The notes under the pieces were generated by a model, which was not told the DNA's origin, ran no database searches, and saw only the letters and a program-made list of their open reading frames with translations. From Niebla homalea (taxonomy: Eukaryota; Ascomycota; Lecanoromycetes; Lecanorales; Ramalinaceae): a DNA stretch of 64,000 nt. The stretch is taken from the NCBI GenBank assembly GCA_019925105.1, contig JAHGAU010000026.1:124001-188000 (forward strand). The letters are read 5' to 3'. Shown here one piece after another: positions 24,700 to 34,050 of this stretch (its first letter is position 1; each line of letters starts with the position of its first letter). Made by a program: the position numbers and the translations under genes.

Positions 24700-25250
24700 G
24701 GCTCCTTAACTTGATTCTAAGGTATTATTCTTAAAAGTTAAGGTTAATTTTTTTAACGGCGTTATTAAAGAAAGTATAACTTTTTTTTCCTCCTCCTTAA
24801 ACGGGTTAAAGTTTAAGTTATACGTACTTAAAAATTCAGAGTTAAATTTTTTCGTTGCCGGCGATACGTTAAAATTTAAAGGTAAATCCTTTAACGGATT
24901 AATTAATAACAGAAAGCCCGGACTTTTTATAATAATTTAATTTAATTATTAAACGTTAACGCCGTTACGCTATAAGCGGATTAAATATATTTATTTATTT
25001 TTTAAGGAAGCGGATTTCCTTTTCCGCTGTTGCCATATATATAATAAACGTATCTCTCTTTATTTAAAGAATTAAAGCCTCCTTTTTAATTTTTATAATA
25101 ACCTAACGAAGCGTATATTCCGTATGGCCGGTTATTATTAATATTTAATTAATATTTAACCGGAAAACCTTTAAATTCCGAAGAATCTTCTTACGCTTCT
25201 ATACGTATTAAGTAAGCGCCCCGATAAATAATAAATTAACGCGGCGTTAT
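24700..25250 (+). pseudogene. Decayed extra open frame downstream of the Gypsy chromodomain
   Basis: After the chromodomain the element has nearly 2.2 kb before its 3' LTR. About 24,755-24,940 reads open for some 60 codons despite the AT-rich context (segments such as GLKFKLYVLKNSELNFF and AGDTLKFKGKSFNGLI). A second open stretch follows, with FFKEADFLFRCCHIYNKR. This looks like a remnant of an additional protein-coding frame in the element, perhaps with a cysteine-rich motif. I do not recognise it. It could also be chance openness, so confidence is low. Confidence 0.35.
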
Positions 25251-26135
25251 TTACGTAATTATTAAGTTATCCGGGGTTAAAATTAATTTAAGAACTATAT
25301 ATATATTAAAATAATAACGTTATAACGGTATTAAGGATATTTACGGGGATATAGCGGCTTAAATATTATTTATTATAATACTTATGGTAGGGTACGGGGC
25401 CCCGCCGGTATAAAAATTTATCCTATAAGAAGTAAATTAAATAAAATATTATTATATATATTATTAATATTATATTTACGCTTACGCCGGTAATGCGTTA
25501 TTATATATACGTTATATTATTTAAAAATTAAAGTAAACTTATATATCTTATTAATAAATAAAAATAAACGGATTATTAACGTAAATAAAACGTTTATATA
25601 ACGTTAATATTATTTATTATAATAATAATATAAATAATAAGGGTATATAATTATACGTATATTAACTTATAAATACTTATATAGACTTTTAATATATTAT
25701 ATTTATAAAAGCGATTAAAATTATTAAAGAGAAAAAAAGAAAAAGTTTAAAATAGAATAAAGGCCTTATTATAATTGTGCGCCGTTTTTATAATAACGCT
25801 TACCTTTATTATAGCGTAATAAATTAATAATAAAGTTTTAAGTAATTATTAATTAATACCGTAAAGACTTTTTTCCTATTTACCTTTTTTTATTGGGTTT
25901 TATAAAAAGGTTTTTAATAAATTTTATAAGTCGCGTTAATTATTCGTTAGCGTAAAATGTTTTTATTATATTATTATTAAATAAATATTATTATACTCAT
26001 TTATATACCTAAAGATTTTTTTCCTTTTACCCTTTTTTTATTAGGTTTAATAATAGGTTTTTAATAAGCTTTATATTTAATTAGCTTTACGTTAACTTCT
26101 TAAATATATCTCTTTATACCTTAAAGATTAACATA

Positions 26136-26151
26136 TAAAGGGGGAGATAAT
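26136..26151 (+). other. Polypurine tract of the chromodomain Gypsy
   Basis: AAAGGGGGAGATAA lies immediately before the right LTR, the normal position of the plus-strand DNA primer in LTR retrotransposons. It defines the element's orientation. Confidence 0.75.
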
Positions 26152-26511
26152 TATTAATAATTAACGTTATTTTTACGCCGGCGTTATAGTAATACGTTAT
26201 ATTATTACGTTAAGGTAGGCCGTTAAACCTTAGTAAAAAACCTTGGTAAAAGGCCTTGGCAAAGGGTTTTAATAAAGGGCCTTAATATACGTTATTCATA
26301 AACCGTAGCTTAATAGGCGTAAAGCAGGGTAGTTATTACCTTTACCTTAAGTAAAGGTTATGCCTTAGTTCTTTCTGAGTTCCTTAAGAATTAATCTTAT
26401 TATTAATCTACTTATTAAAGTGGTACTTAAGTATCCAGACCGTAACGTTACGTCTTCTACATCCACCTTTACTAGTCCCGCCGGCGTGCCGCCAGCGGAG
26501 TCAGTCTAATA
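26152..26511 (+). repeat. 3' LTR of the chromodomain Gypsy
   Basis: It is 360 bp and matches 18813-19172. Here the 5' part is AT-shifted (TATTAATAATTAACG) and the last 80 bp is GC-rich and apparently unmutated, the mirror image of the left LTR. Confidence 0.92.
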
Positions 26512-26719
26512 TTTTTCTATAATATCGTTTTTAGTTTTTCTTTAGAAATATTTAAAAGTAAATTAAAGGCGGTATTTTAAAGGATATAAGGTTAATATCT
26601 TTAATATTATTATAAAAGAAATATCCACTATAGTTAATAAACTGATACTTTAATTCGTATTAATAGATCTTACGATATACGTTAATATAATACTGATATA
26701 AGTAATTATTACTATTATT

Positions 26720-26866
26720 TATTGGTATATAAACCAAAAAGTATAATAATATATAAATAATAATTCTACCTGAATATAAATAGGATCCTAAGGATCATCT
26801 GTCCTCTACGTATAAAGAGTGTCCTACACCCATGAATGCTCCCTGGTATCCTCCATGCACATAACA
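26720..26866 (-). repeat. 5' LTR of the minus-strand Gypsy element
   Basis: This is a direct repeat of 12212-12358. The outer part (about 26,780-26,866) keeps many C and G bases, while the inner end is mutated (TATTGGTATATAAACC). Confidence 0.85.
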
Positions 26867-27147
26867 ATAAGTAAGTATTATTAAATATATAATAATAATA
26901 AATATTTAATAAAGAACCGGTTTAAAATTAAAATAAACCCGGTTTAAAACCAATATAAACCCGGTTTATAATTATTAATAAAATTATAATAAAAATAATA
27001 AAGATAATAATTAAAATAATTTAATTAATTTATAATTATTCATATTATAAATTATTTACCAGTTCCTTATTAATCTTATACTGGTTAAATACCGGTTCTT
27101 TGAATATTTCAACTAAAATTTTAAAGTTTATATTTCACCTGAAAGGA

Positions 27148-27187
27148 GTTAGACCGGACCAGGTCAGGTCTACTAGCCGACCTGGTC
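27148..27187 (-). repeat. Right 40-bp inverted repeat of the outermost element
   Basis: This is the reverse-complement partner of 11921-11960. It has normal GC content, unlike the DNA between the two copies. Confidence 0.9.
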
Positions 27188-27200
27188 AGCTGTAGCCCCC

Positions 27201-27208
27201 CACTTCAG
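27201..27208 (+). repeat. Right 8-bp target-site duplication, CACTTCAG
   Basis: This is identical to 11901-11908 on the far side of the nested block. Confidence 0.65.
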
Positions 27209-27379
27209 ACTCATTTCATCGGACCCGCACTACAGCTCAGACAGTTGTGCCTTGAAGCCTTGTGGGATGGATGGAAGCGGGACAACTACAGCTAATCCTT
27301 CCTTTCGGTGACGCATCTTTGTTGCTTTGGTGAGCGAAGATAACCTCACCTTGGCGAGCCTCCGCCCTCTACCGCAAAA

Positions 27380-28348
27380 ATGTCAGAGTATTGGAAGTCA
27401 ACGGTGAGCAAGCCGTGACTATCAACTCTAGCCGTCTTGCTGACGATCTGCCAGCCCAAATACTGGTGCAAGCATTGCAAAACCTATGTCTGCGATTCAA
27501 AGCTCGAGCGGAGCAATCACGAAGCTACACCCCGCCATCAAGGCAATCTACAGCGCTTCCTGCGCGGCCTACACAAGGATCATGAGCGAGAAGAAAGAGA
27601 GAAGCAGCGGGCCAAACAAGAAGTCGATCGGTTGAATGGCGTCACCGCAGCTTCACCACCGCCGCTGGGGGGGCGAGCGTCCGCGATTCCATCAAGCAAT
27701 GCCAGTAGCACACGGCAGGCAACACCAGCGGAGAGAAAAGCACAGCTTCAGCAGCTAGCGGCCATGGGTGTTGCTGTGCCCGAGGAATTCCGGAGGGAGA
27801 TGGCCATGCCTGGGGAGTGGTCAGTGCAAAGCCAGCGGATCATTGAGAACGGTGGAGAAATGGACGAGGGGATCAAGAAAGAGGAGGATGAAGATGACAA
27901 GAAGAAGGTGCTCAATATAGGCGTTAGGAAAAGGAAACATGAGGGTCAGGAGGAAGAAGAGGAGGCTGGTGAGAGGGTTGTGCGGAAGGGCTGGGGATCG
28001 ACGACAAAAACGTATCCTGGAGTTAGTGGAGACGACGACTTGGATGCGTTACTGAAAGTGACGAAGAAACCGGAAGAAGTGCATGGAGACGGTCCTAGTG
28101 TGAGATCAGAGTCATCGCGAGAGCCAGGAACCAAGGCAATCCAAGGGAATGATGTTGGGCCTCCTCAAGAAAATCATGGGACTCTTCATACACATGCAGA
28201 AGAGCCAAGGGAGCCCACTCTTAGCGAAATGGACGACAAAGAGGTTAAGGTCGAAAAGGTAGATGAGGTAGCAAAGCCCAGCCTGGATGATGCCGTCTCT
28301 GGTCCAATTTTCAAGAAGCGAAAATCGAGACCGATGAAGGCAAAGTGA
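27380..28348 (+). CDS. WBP4/FBP21-like spliceosomal protein with U1-type zinc finger
   Basis: Exon 1 (27380-27403) encodes MSEYWKST. A 51-nt intron with GCTGACG branch sequence leads to exon 2 (27455-28348), giving 305 residues. The junction creates STPKYWCKHCKTYV, the canonical start of matrin/U1-C type fingers. C13, C16, H30 and H36 form the zinc site, and HEATPRHQGNLQRFLRGLH completes the family motif. The remainder is Glu/Lys-rich with a KRKHEG segment, a central VVRKGWGSTT segment seen in fungal relatives, and a basic FKKRKSRPMKAK tail that is likely a nuclear localisation signal. WBP4/FBP21 is a component of activated spliceosomes; no WW domain is visible here, as in many fungal forms. 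The right edge of the transposon nest lies about 170 bp upstream. Confidence 0.88.
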
Positions 28349-28724
28349 TGAATCGAAACGGCTATCGAGCTGGTCGAAATTTTGGATACCTGATATACTC
28401 GATACTTCACAAAAATTGCAGGAACATCCACTTCGACGGACAAATATAGAAGATGTTGATGCCGCTACCCGCTACCCGCTACCGACTATGCCCATCGGCT
28501 CCTAGGGTCCTAACACTTCGGCGCCATGGCTTGGTTAGGACTCGCCTTGACAGCCGATGGGAGCCTCGGTCTTTGCGATAACGCAATGACCAGTGCGCAA
28601 AATGAGTTGCGGATTTGCTTGGAAATCGAAATGCTTGGCTTGCAGCTTCAATAAGAGATAAGAACTCAAGCCTGCTTGTCAATTCCCAATTCACATCATC
28701 CTATTCACTCAAGCCACTGTCACA

Positions 28725-29919
28725 ATGAAGGAAGCGCTTGTCAACCCCGACCTTGCCGTCAATGTCGTGGACTCGCCCATCCCTTCCCCCGGTGCAGACC
28801 AGATCGTCATTAAAGTCGCAGTCTCCGGCTCCAATCCCAAAGATTGGAAACGCGCCGTCATTGCAGACAAGCCCATAAATACTGGCGACGACATCGCTGG
28901 AACCGTGCACACAGTGGGCTCCAATGTGGTCGAGTTCCACCCCGGCGACCGCGTCGCCGCCTTTCACGAAATGATGGCCCCTCACGGCAGCTTCGCTGAG
29001 TATGCCGTGGCCGAGGCCTATTGCACATTCCATATCCCCAAGAAAACCAGCTTTGAAGGTAAGCTGTTCAGTATACCCAATTAGCCCATCATGCCTTGCC
29101 CACCATCGGCAATTTCATACCATCACCCTCTGCCTCCTATCTCGGCAAATCACTCCAGGAAACACCGTCTCATGTCTACAAACAGAAGCTTCCACCATCC
29201 CCCTAGCCGCCCAAACCGCCGCCATCGGCCTCTACCAGTCTCTCGCCCTGCCTCCACCATGGCATCCCACGCTCACGCCCACCCCTTTGATCGTCTACGG
29301 CGCCGCCACCGCAGTAGGCTCCTTCGCCATCCAACTAGCCGTCCAATCCAACATCCACCCCCTCATCTGCGTCGCCGGCCGCGGGATCCCGCACGTCGAA
29401 TCCCTCATCGACAAATCCAAGGGCGACGTGGTGCTCGACTACCGGACCGGTGACGCCGAGCTGGTGACGCAGCTGAAGGAGTTGGCGCACCAGCACGGCG
29501 GGGCGCCGCGCTTCGCCTTCGACACCATCAGCGAACACAATTCCTACCAGAACATCAGCCCGGCGCTCGCCGCGGACGGAGGGAGCGCCAGCATCACGCT
29601 CGTCTTGCCGGGCCGGGATTACTCGGATATCCCGGGGCATATCCAACAGTCTGTCACGTATGTGGGCGTCTCGCACAGGGCCGCGGATGGCGAGCCGTGG
29701 CAGGAGAAGACGGGTGGGGCGACCAAGACGGGGAATCAGGAGTTTGCGTACCTGTTCTTCCGGTACTTTGCACGGGGACTGCAGGAGGGGTATTTCAAGG
29801 GGCATCCGTATGAGGTGGTGCCGGGGGGGTTGGACGGGGTGGAGAAGGGGTTGAAGGATTTGAAGGCGGGGAAGGCGAGTGCGGTGAAATACGTCTTCAG
29901 GATAGGAGACGAGAAATAA
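28725..29919 (+). CDS. Zinc-type MDR dehydrogenase / trans-enoyl-reductase-like protein
   Basis: There are two exons, 28725-29058 and 29186-29919, with a 127-nt intron that starts GTAAGC and joins in frame (FEEASTIPLA), giving 355 residues. The catalytic GroES-like part holds VSGSNPKDWK, GDDIAGTVHTVGSNV and GDRVAAFHEM. The Rossmann part has IVYGAATAVGSFAIQLA and a late RYFARGLQEGYFKGHPYEVV segment. This set is typical of fungal NADPH-dependent medium-chain reductases related to quinone oxidoreductases and to the stand-alone enoyl reductases of polyketide clusters. No structural or catalytic zinc cysteines are apparent, which fits a quinone-reductase-like member. No polyketide synthase is nearby, so a general cytosolic reductase is likelier than a cluster enzyme. 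Substrate is unknown. Confidence 0.88.
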
Positions 29920-29963
29920 AAATGGGAATGAACAAGAGATTGGTAAAATAACTGTAGGCTTTT

Positions 29964-29985
29964 GGGGGGGAGGGGGGGGGGGGGG
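29964..29985 (+). repeat. Poly-G tract in the 3' flank of the MDR gene
   Basis: Seven Gs, one A, then fourteen Gs lie between the convergent MDR and OLA1 genes. Such a run could form a G-quadruplex and is prone to sequencing-length error. Confidence 0.85.
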
Positions 29986-30056
29986 AAATTGGAAAAAATT
30001 TGATGGTTTCAAGATCGCCAAGTTGCTAGGTCAAGCTGAGAAGGGATCAGAAATTC

Positions 30057-31676
30057 TCATCCTTTCGCGGCTCCAGCTTTGATCAATATTATGTCGCCGT
30101 CGTCGACCACGTAGTCTTTGCCCTTGGTCATGACCTTGCCCTTCGCCTTCACCTCGCCTTCGTCGCCGAGCTCCTTGAGGGTCTCGAAGTTGTAGACAAT
30201 GCATTGGATGAACGTCTTCTCAAAGTCTTATGTATGGCATGCCCCAAGAACCCGTCAGCACTGGCAAGGGGGGAAAAAATCTTCTTCTTCCCTCCCCCAC
30301 GAAAAAGACCATCTGCAAAAGAAAGAAAAAAAGGGGAGGGAAAGAAGAACTCACCTCCATGTATCACCCCGGCGGCCTGCGGCGCCTTAGTCCCCTTCCG
30401 AATCGTCCACTGCCTCACCTCATCCGTCCCCGTCGTGAAGAAGCTGCCCAGCTCCAGGGCCTGCCGCATGGTCAAAATGACCTTCGGCAGCGCCGACTTG
30501 GTGCCCAAGTTCTTCAACTCCTCTTCCTCCTCCTGGGGGGTCTTGCACCTGCCCAGCCGCTCTTCCAGGGCGACGGAGATGGGGATGATGGGGTCGCCCG
30601 TGGCGTGCGTCTTGACCCACTCGGCGATCTTGGGGAGGTGCTTGTTCTTCTGGCGGATGTAGTCGCGTTCGCTGAGGTTGACGAGGTAGACGACCGGTTT
30701 GGCGGTGAGGAGGAAGAGCGGGTTGATTACTTCGATCTGTGTGAGGGGACTCCTCCCAACAGCGATTAGCTCCATGCGGCCAACCGTTCAGGGGTGAAAC
30801 CATGGAGGCAAGCTGGGCGAGCGGGGGGGGGAGATTCGCGTATGTTTTTGGTCAGATGGGACGGCTTTTCAGTACGACCTCTTTTGCGTTGTAATATGTG
30901 TGAGGCCGTTCAACGAGCTGGGATTATGTCGAGCACTATGGGCTCTTGTTCATCATGATACGCAGAAAAACCCCCCCCCCAACTTTTCCACGCCAGCACC
31001 AAACGACAGCGAAGGGAGAAGAGAAACGAGAACGGACACTCACCTCCTTAGGCGTCCAATGTTCCTTCCTAACATCCTTCCCCTCATTCAACCACCCCAA
31101 GATCTTCTCCACCGTCGCCTCCTCCTCCTTCAACTTCTTCATCTCCAGACTCTGGCCCCCGCGCCTCGTCTGTTTCTTCAGATTCTCCAGCGCCTTCTCG
31201 ACGAACTCGATATCCTTGATCCGCAACTCCTCGCTGATGATGTTGAGATCGCGGATCGGATCCACATCCCCCTCCACGTGGATAATCTCCGCATCATCGA
31301 AGCACCTCACCACCTGGAAGATCGCATCCACGGCCCGGATGTGGCTCAGGAACGCGTTCCCCAGCCCGGCCCCCGTGGAGGCCCCGCGGGTCAAGCCGGC
31401 AATGTCGTAGACGGTCAGGTTGGCGGGGACGCGGGACTTGGGCTTGTAGTGCTCGCACAGCCAGTCATAGCGGGCGTCGGGGACGAGCACGCGGGCTTCC
31501 TCGGGTTCGATGGTGGCGTAGGGGAAGTTTGCCGGGTTGCCTAGATGGCATTTGGTGATGGCTTGGAAGAGGGTGGATTTGCCGACGTTGGCGAGGCCGA
31601 CGATGCCAGATTTGAGATTGTTGCCGGGGCGGCCGAGGGGGATCTTCTTCTCTTCGACTTGCTTTTTGGGGGGCAT
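30057..31676 (-). CDS. OLA1: Obg-like ATPase 1 (OLA1/YchF)
   Basis: There are three exons on the minus strand: 31676-31044, 30736-30355 and 30226-30057. The introns are 307 and 128 nt, all GT..AG and in frame, and the protein has 394 residues, the normal length. It starts MPPKKQVEEKK. The P-loop is GLANVGKS at residues 27-34 (Pro is usual where Ala is found). DIAGLTRGAS is the switch II region, and NLSE is the family's altered G4 motif that favours ATP over GTP. The C-terminal TGS-like domain reads AAGVIHGDFEKTF and YVVDDGDIILIKAG. YchF proteins bind ribosomes and act in translation control and stress response in the cytosol. An upstream in-frame extension to 32039 is open but not family-like, so I chose the internal ATG. 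Intron 1 contains a long C run near 30,970. Confidence 0.93.
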
Positions 31677-32158
31677 TTTGTTGCGGCGATAGGTGGGAGT
31701 GGTGGTGGTAAAGGGGCGGTGCTGGGGGCAAAGGGGGAGGAGAATGTTAGCGCGGTGGTGCTGGTGACTCGGAAGGAAAATGCAGACCCGGCTGCTGGGT
31801 TGGGAAGAATTGAGAGTGGAGAAGTGAAAAGGAGGTATCGAGAGTGGAGAGACGTAGTAACTTGGATGGAGGCAAATTAATGCCTCTTCTCCTTGGTAAG
31901 ATGATGCGTCGTTCGCAGCGATATGGGTGAAACTATTGTTGTACAAGTTAACATAGGTGGACCCCGGTGGAGATCGAAGCCTGGAGTTTTCGCTGTGGGG
32001 ACCTGGCGCGTCAAGAGCCGCCCAAGCGCGGGGGCGCATTGCTCCCTACCGAGCCTACCTATCATATCAAAGCCTTGACTCAACACCGAAATCACGACAA
32101 TGGCTCCAAACTATATCCTTAGCCGTCTTCCATCTTACAGGCACCACCACGCCCTATA

Positions 32159-32891
32159 ATGCCCACGACCAATGCTTCACACACCACTTCGCTATCTGAT
32201 CCTCCCAATCACGCCATCCACCTCTCAATCTACGACCTCCTCCCCACCCCCTCCCCCCTCTCCAGCTTCCTCTGGTCCCTTGGCTCCTCCCTCCTCCACA
32301 CCGGCGTGCACATCCCCCACCTCAACCTCGAATATGCCTATGGCGGGCATAACATCCCCAATCGCTCTGGCGTCTACCACACCTCCCCCACGATCCTCCT
32401 CCGGGTGGGCACTTCCGCGATTCCATCTTCATCGGCTGGGCCAGGCTGAGTGAAGAGGAGATCGAAAATGTTGTGAAGGAAGTGAGCGCGGAGTTTCTTG
32501 GAGGGGAGTATCGGCTGTTGGAAAGGAATTGCAATCACTTTTCCGAGGAGATGTGTAGGCGGTTGACGGGGCGGGGGTTCCCGGGTGGGTCAATCGGGCC
32601 AGTAGAGTTGGGGGGTGGGCACCTTGTGTGGTGCCGAGGGAGTGGATTGAAGTGCCGGAGTGTGAGGGTGGGGAGGCTGGTAGAGCTGGAGATGAGGGGG
32701 CTGGTGGAAGAGAGAGTGAGGATGAGAGGAGGGGGATGTTGAGTCGGAGGAGAAGTTGGGTTGTGGGACATGAAGGCGAAGATGGGCAAGGGAATGAGGG
32801 AGCTGGAGAATCCAGCGCGACGGTAAGGGATGCGGAAGGGAGGAAAATGCCCATCAGCGAGGTGGCACCTGTGGCAAGAACAAGCCCTTGA
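32159..32891 (+). pseudogene. DeSI-type PPPDE peptidase with two apparent 1-nt losses
   Basis: The frame from ATG 32159 encodes HAIHLSIYDLLP, then HLNLEYAYGGHN with the expected catalytic histidine, and RSGVYHTSPT. It should then read PPPGGHFRDSIFIGW, but that lies in another frame, reached by adding one base near 32,390 in a CCTCCTCC stretch. The second part has LSEEEIENV and LLERNCNHFSEEMCRRLTG with the catalytic cysteine in NCNHF. A further one-base shift near 32,580 (TTCCCGGG) is needed to reach GWVNRASRVGGWAP and VVPREW. Together these are the complete landmarks of a desumoylating isopeptidase of the PPPDE/DeSI family, which removes SUMO or ubiquitin-like tags. No intron fits the shift points. 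Either this strain's gene is broken, or the sequence has two homopolymer errors. The C-terminal 80 residues are Glu/Gly-rich and variable. Confidence 0.75.
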
Positions 32892-33147
32892 GGGGAATGA
32901 TGTTGGGAGCGTGCGTATCCTGAGCGAAGGCGCCAGTGGTATTATTTGATTTCCGATATTTTCTGAGATACCCTTCAGTGTACCCTTTGTACAGATTTTG
33001 TAGATGGCTCGAGTGCTAAACACGTTCAATGCGACGATCCTCCAACCTAAAGCCCATTGGTTCCCTCAAGGCGAAGAGTCCGTCCCACAAGCCTGCCGCC
33101 TTTTCCCCAGCCAAATGTTGAGGTACAATGAGTTTTTGAGAAGCTCC

Positions 33148-33795
33148 TCAACCCAACCTCCTCTTCTTCTTCGACCTCGTCCCCCCAAATTTCAACCTCG
33201 TCCCATCCATCACCCTCAACACCTTGTCCCTCAACAGCCTCCCCTCCGCCCCGAGCAGCACCTTCTGCACCGCCTCTCTCCCTGGCCCAAAATCCCTCCA
33301 AATCACCTCCAAGCTCCGAATGGGCCCAATTCGGGGATCACAGCCCTCGCTATACAGCCCCCTATTCTTGATCTGCGCCAGCATGTACACGCCTAACTGA
33401 TAAGCGGCGTCATACGTCCCGCGACTGGCTTTGCGGAAATTGAGATTCCCGGTCGAGAGGGAGATGATGGCATCGCGGGTACCGTTGGTGAGGGTGATGT
33501 GGGTGTTGTGTTTGGTGGCGCAGATGTGAAGGTGGTGCGGTCTGGGTGGGTACCAAGGGCGGGTGAGGGAGAGGGGTTTGGGGGCGTAGTCGGGGGATCG
33601 CCTGTCGAAGGATTTGGATAGGATGGAAAGCGGGGAGTCGTCGAATGCGGAGGAGGCTGTAGAGGAGGTTGTCAGGGAGCGGAAGTGCGGCGTGTGGGAT
33701 TGGGAGAGGCGCGAAGAAGTTGTGGCGGAGTGTCGATGGTGGCAGGAGGAACATATAGAGGACAATCGGAGGAAGGGTCGCAGATAGGGACCCAT
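33148..33795 (-). CDS. Mitochondrial small-subunit ribosomal protein uS11m
   Basis: This is an intronless gene of 215 residues. The N-terminal 45 residues are rich in Ser, Arg, His and Thr with no acids before FDDSP, fitting a mitochondrial presequence. The conserved core reads HHLHICATKHNTHITLTNG, then LSTGNLNFRKASRGTYDAAY and GVYMLAQIKNRGL. These are uS11 landmarks in the mitochondrial form. The C-terminus ends TRSKKKRRLG, a basic rRNA-contacting tail. The protein belongs to the head or platform of the mitochondrial 37S subunit (yeast Mrps18). It is divergent from Tim44 across a 255-bp intergenic region. Confidence 0.88.
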   Translation of the reverse strand: MGPYLRPFLRLSSICSSCHHRHSATTSSRLSQSHTPHFRSLTTSSTASSAFDDSPLSILSKSFDRRSPDYAPKPLSLTRPWYPPRPHHLHICATKHNTHITLTNGTRDAIISLSTGNLNFRKASRGTYDAAYQLGVYMLAQIKNRGLYSEGCDPRIGPIRSLEVIWRDFGPGREAVQKVLLGAEGRLLRDKVLRVMDGTRLKFGGTRSKKKRRLG

Positions 33796-34050
33796 GGTGA
33801 TTTGTGAGCCAGCAGGATAATGAGAGGGAGAGGGAGAGAGTCTAGTGTAGAGAGCGAAGATAGTGGTGAATGACGGTAAACTGGTGGTTTTTCTGAGGAT
33901 ACGAAAAGGCTTGGCATCGCTGCTCTTCGGATTTTAAATCTAGATCAACGATCCCCTCTAAATAGCACCGCTTTTCTCAGATATCTTCCGCAGTATCTGA
34001 TACACTCCCAGCAAGTGATTCTATGAAGGCACAGCGTCATTCACTGTAGC
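33796..34050. promoter_or_regulatory. Shared divergent promoter of uS11m and Tim44
   Basis: 255 bp separate the two start codons of genes transcribed in opposite directions. Both products are nuclear-encoded mitochondrial proteins. The stretch includes CT-rich sequence on the uS11m side. No specific transcription-factor site can be assigned by eye. Confidence 0.5.

Larger units (their letters stand above)
18813..26511 (+). mobile_element. Innermost layer: RIP-degraded chromodomain Gypsy (chromovirus-like) retrotransposon
   Basis: The element is 7,699 bp, bounded by direct repeats of exactly 360 bp (18813-19172 and 26152-26511) and flanked by TTTTT on each side (18808-18812 and 26512-26516). 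A purine-rich tract, AAAGGGGGAGATAA, precedes the right LTR, fixing plus-strand orientation. The plus strand carries decayed reverse transcriptase, RNase H, integrase and chromodomain in Ty3/Gypsy order. It sits inside the minus-strand Gypsy, close to that element's 5' LTR, so it is the youngest insertion. Stops throughout show it is inactive. Confidence 0.9.
12212..26866 (-). mobile_element. Middle layer: RIP-degraded Gypsy LTR retrotransposon, minus strand
   Basis: Two direct repeats of 147 bp (12212-12358 and 26720-26866) run TGTTGGTGTATGG to CCATGCACATAACA, with TG..CA ends visible where RIP has spared them. Both are flanked by ATAAG (12207-12211 and 26867-26871), a 5-bp duplication typical of LTR elements. 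Without the later insertion the element is about 6.95 kb. On the minus strand near 14,550-14,700 the translation shows DLKNAFLKPLF and YYNLNRPLF, matching the reverse transcriptase/RNase H border of Ty3/Gypsy polyproteins. Every frame is riddled with stops created by AT-ward mutation, so the element is dead. It inserted into the hAT-like element and was later split near its 5' end by the chromodomain Gypsy. Confidence 0.85.
11909..27200. mobile_element. Outermost layer: inverted-repeat (hAT-like) element disrupted by retrotransposons
   Basis: A 40-bp sequence at 11921-11960 is repeated inverted at 27148-27187 with one mismatch. Outside these lie weaker inverted matches (GGGTATACACATGACC against GGGCTACAGCTGACC). 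Directly beyond them is the same 8-bp sequence, CACTTCAG, on both sides (11901-11908 and 27201-27208). An 8-bp target duplication with short inverted repeats is the pattern of hAT DNA transposons. Removing the inserted retrotransposon leaves an AT-rich element of about 630 bp with no transposase, so it was a non-autonomous element. Each terminal repeat contains a GACCAGGTC/GACCTGGTC hairpin. Class assignment is inferred from the duplication length; the inverted ends themselves are seen directly. Confidence 0.7.

Noticed and set aside
11930..27180. The AT-rich block as a mitochondrial insertion, centromere core or contaminant
   Set aside because: Paired LTRs, target duplications and Gypsy protein traces explain it as RIP-mutated nested transposons.
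28439..28700. tRNA or structured RNA in spacers with GGTTCGA-like B-boxes (for example 35,838 and 51,713)
   Set aside because: No matching A-box or cloverleaf stems could be paired.
28725..29919. A secondary-metabolite cluster around the enoyl-reductase-like gene
   Set aside because: Neighbours are housekeeping genes, with no synthase, P450 or cluster regulator in view.
32380..32590. Introns to explain the DeSI frame changes
   Set aside because: The only GT..AG pair is about 40 nt and would delete a family-conserved segment.
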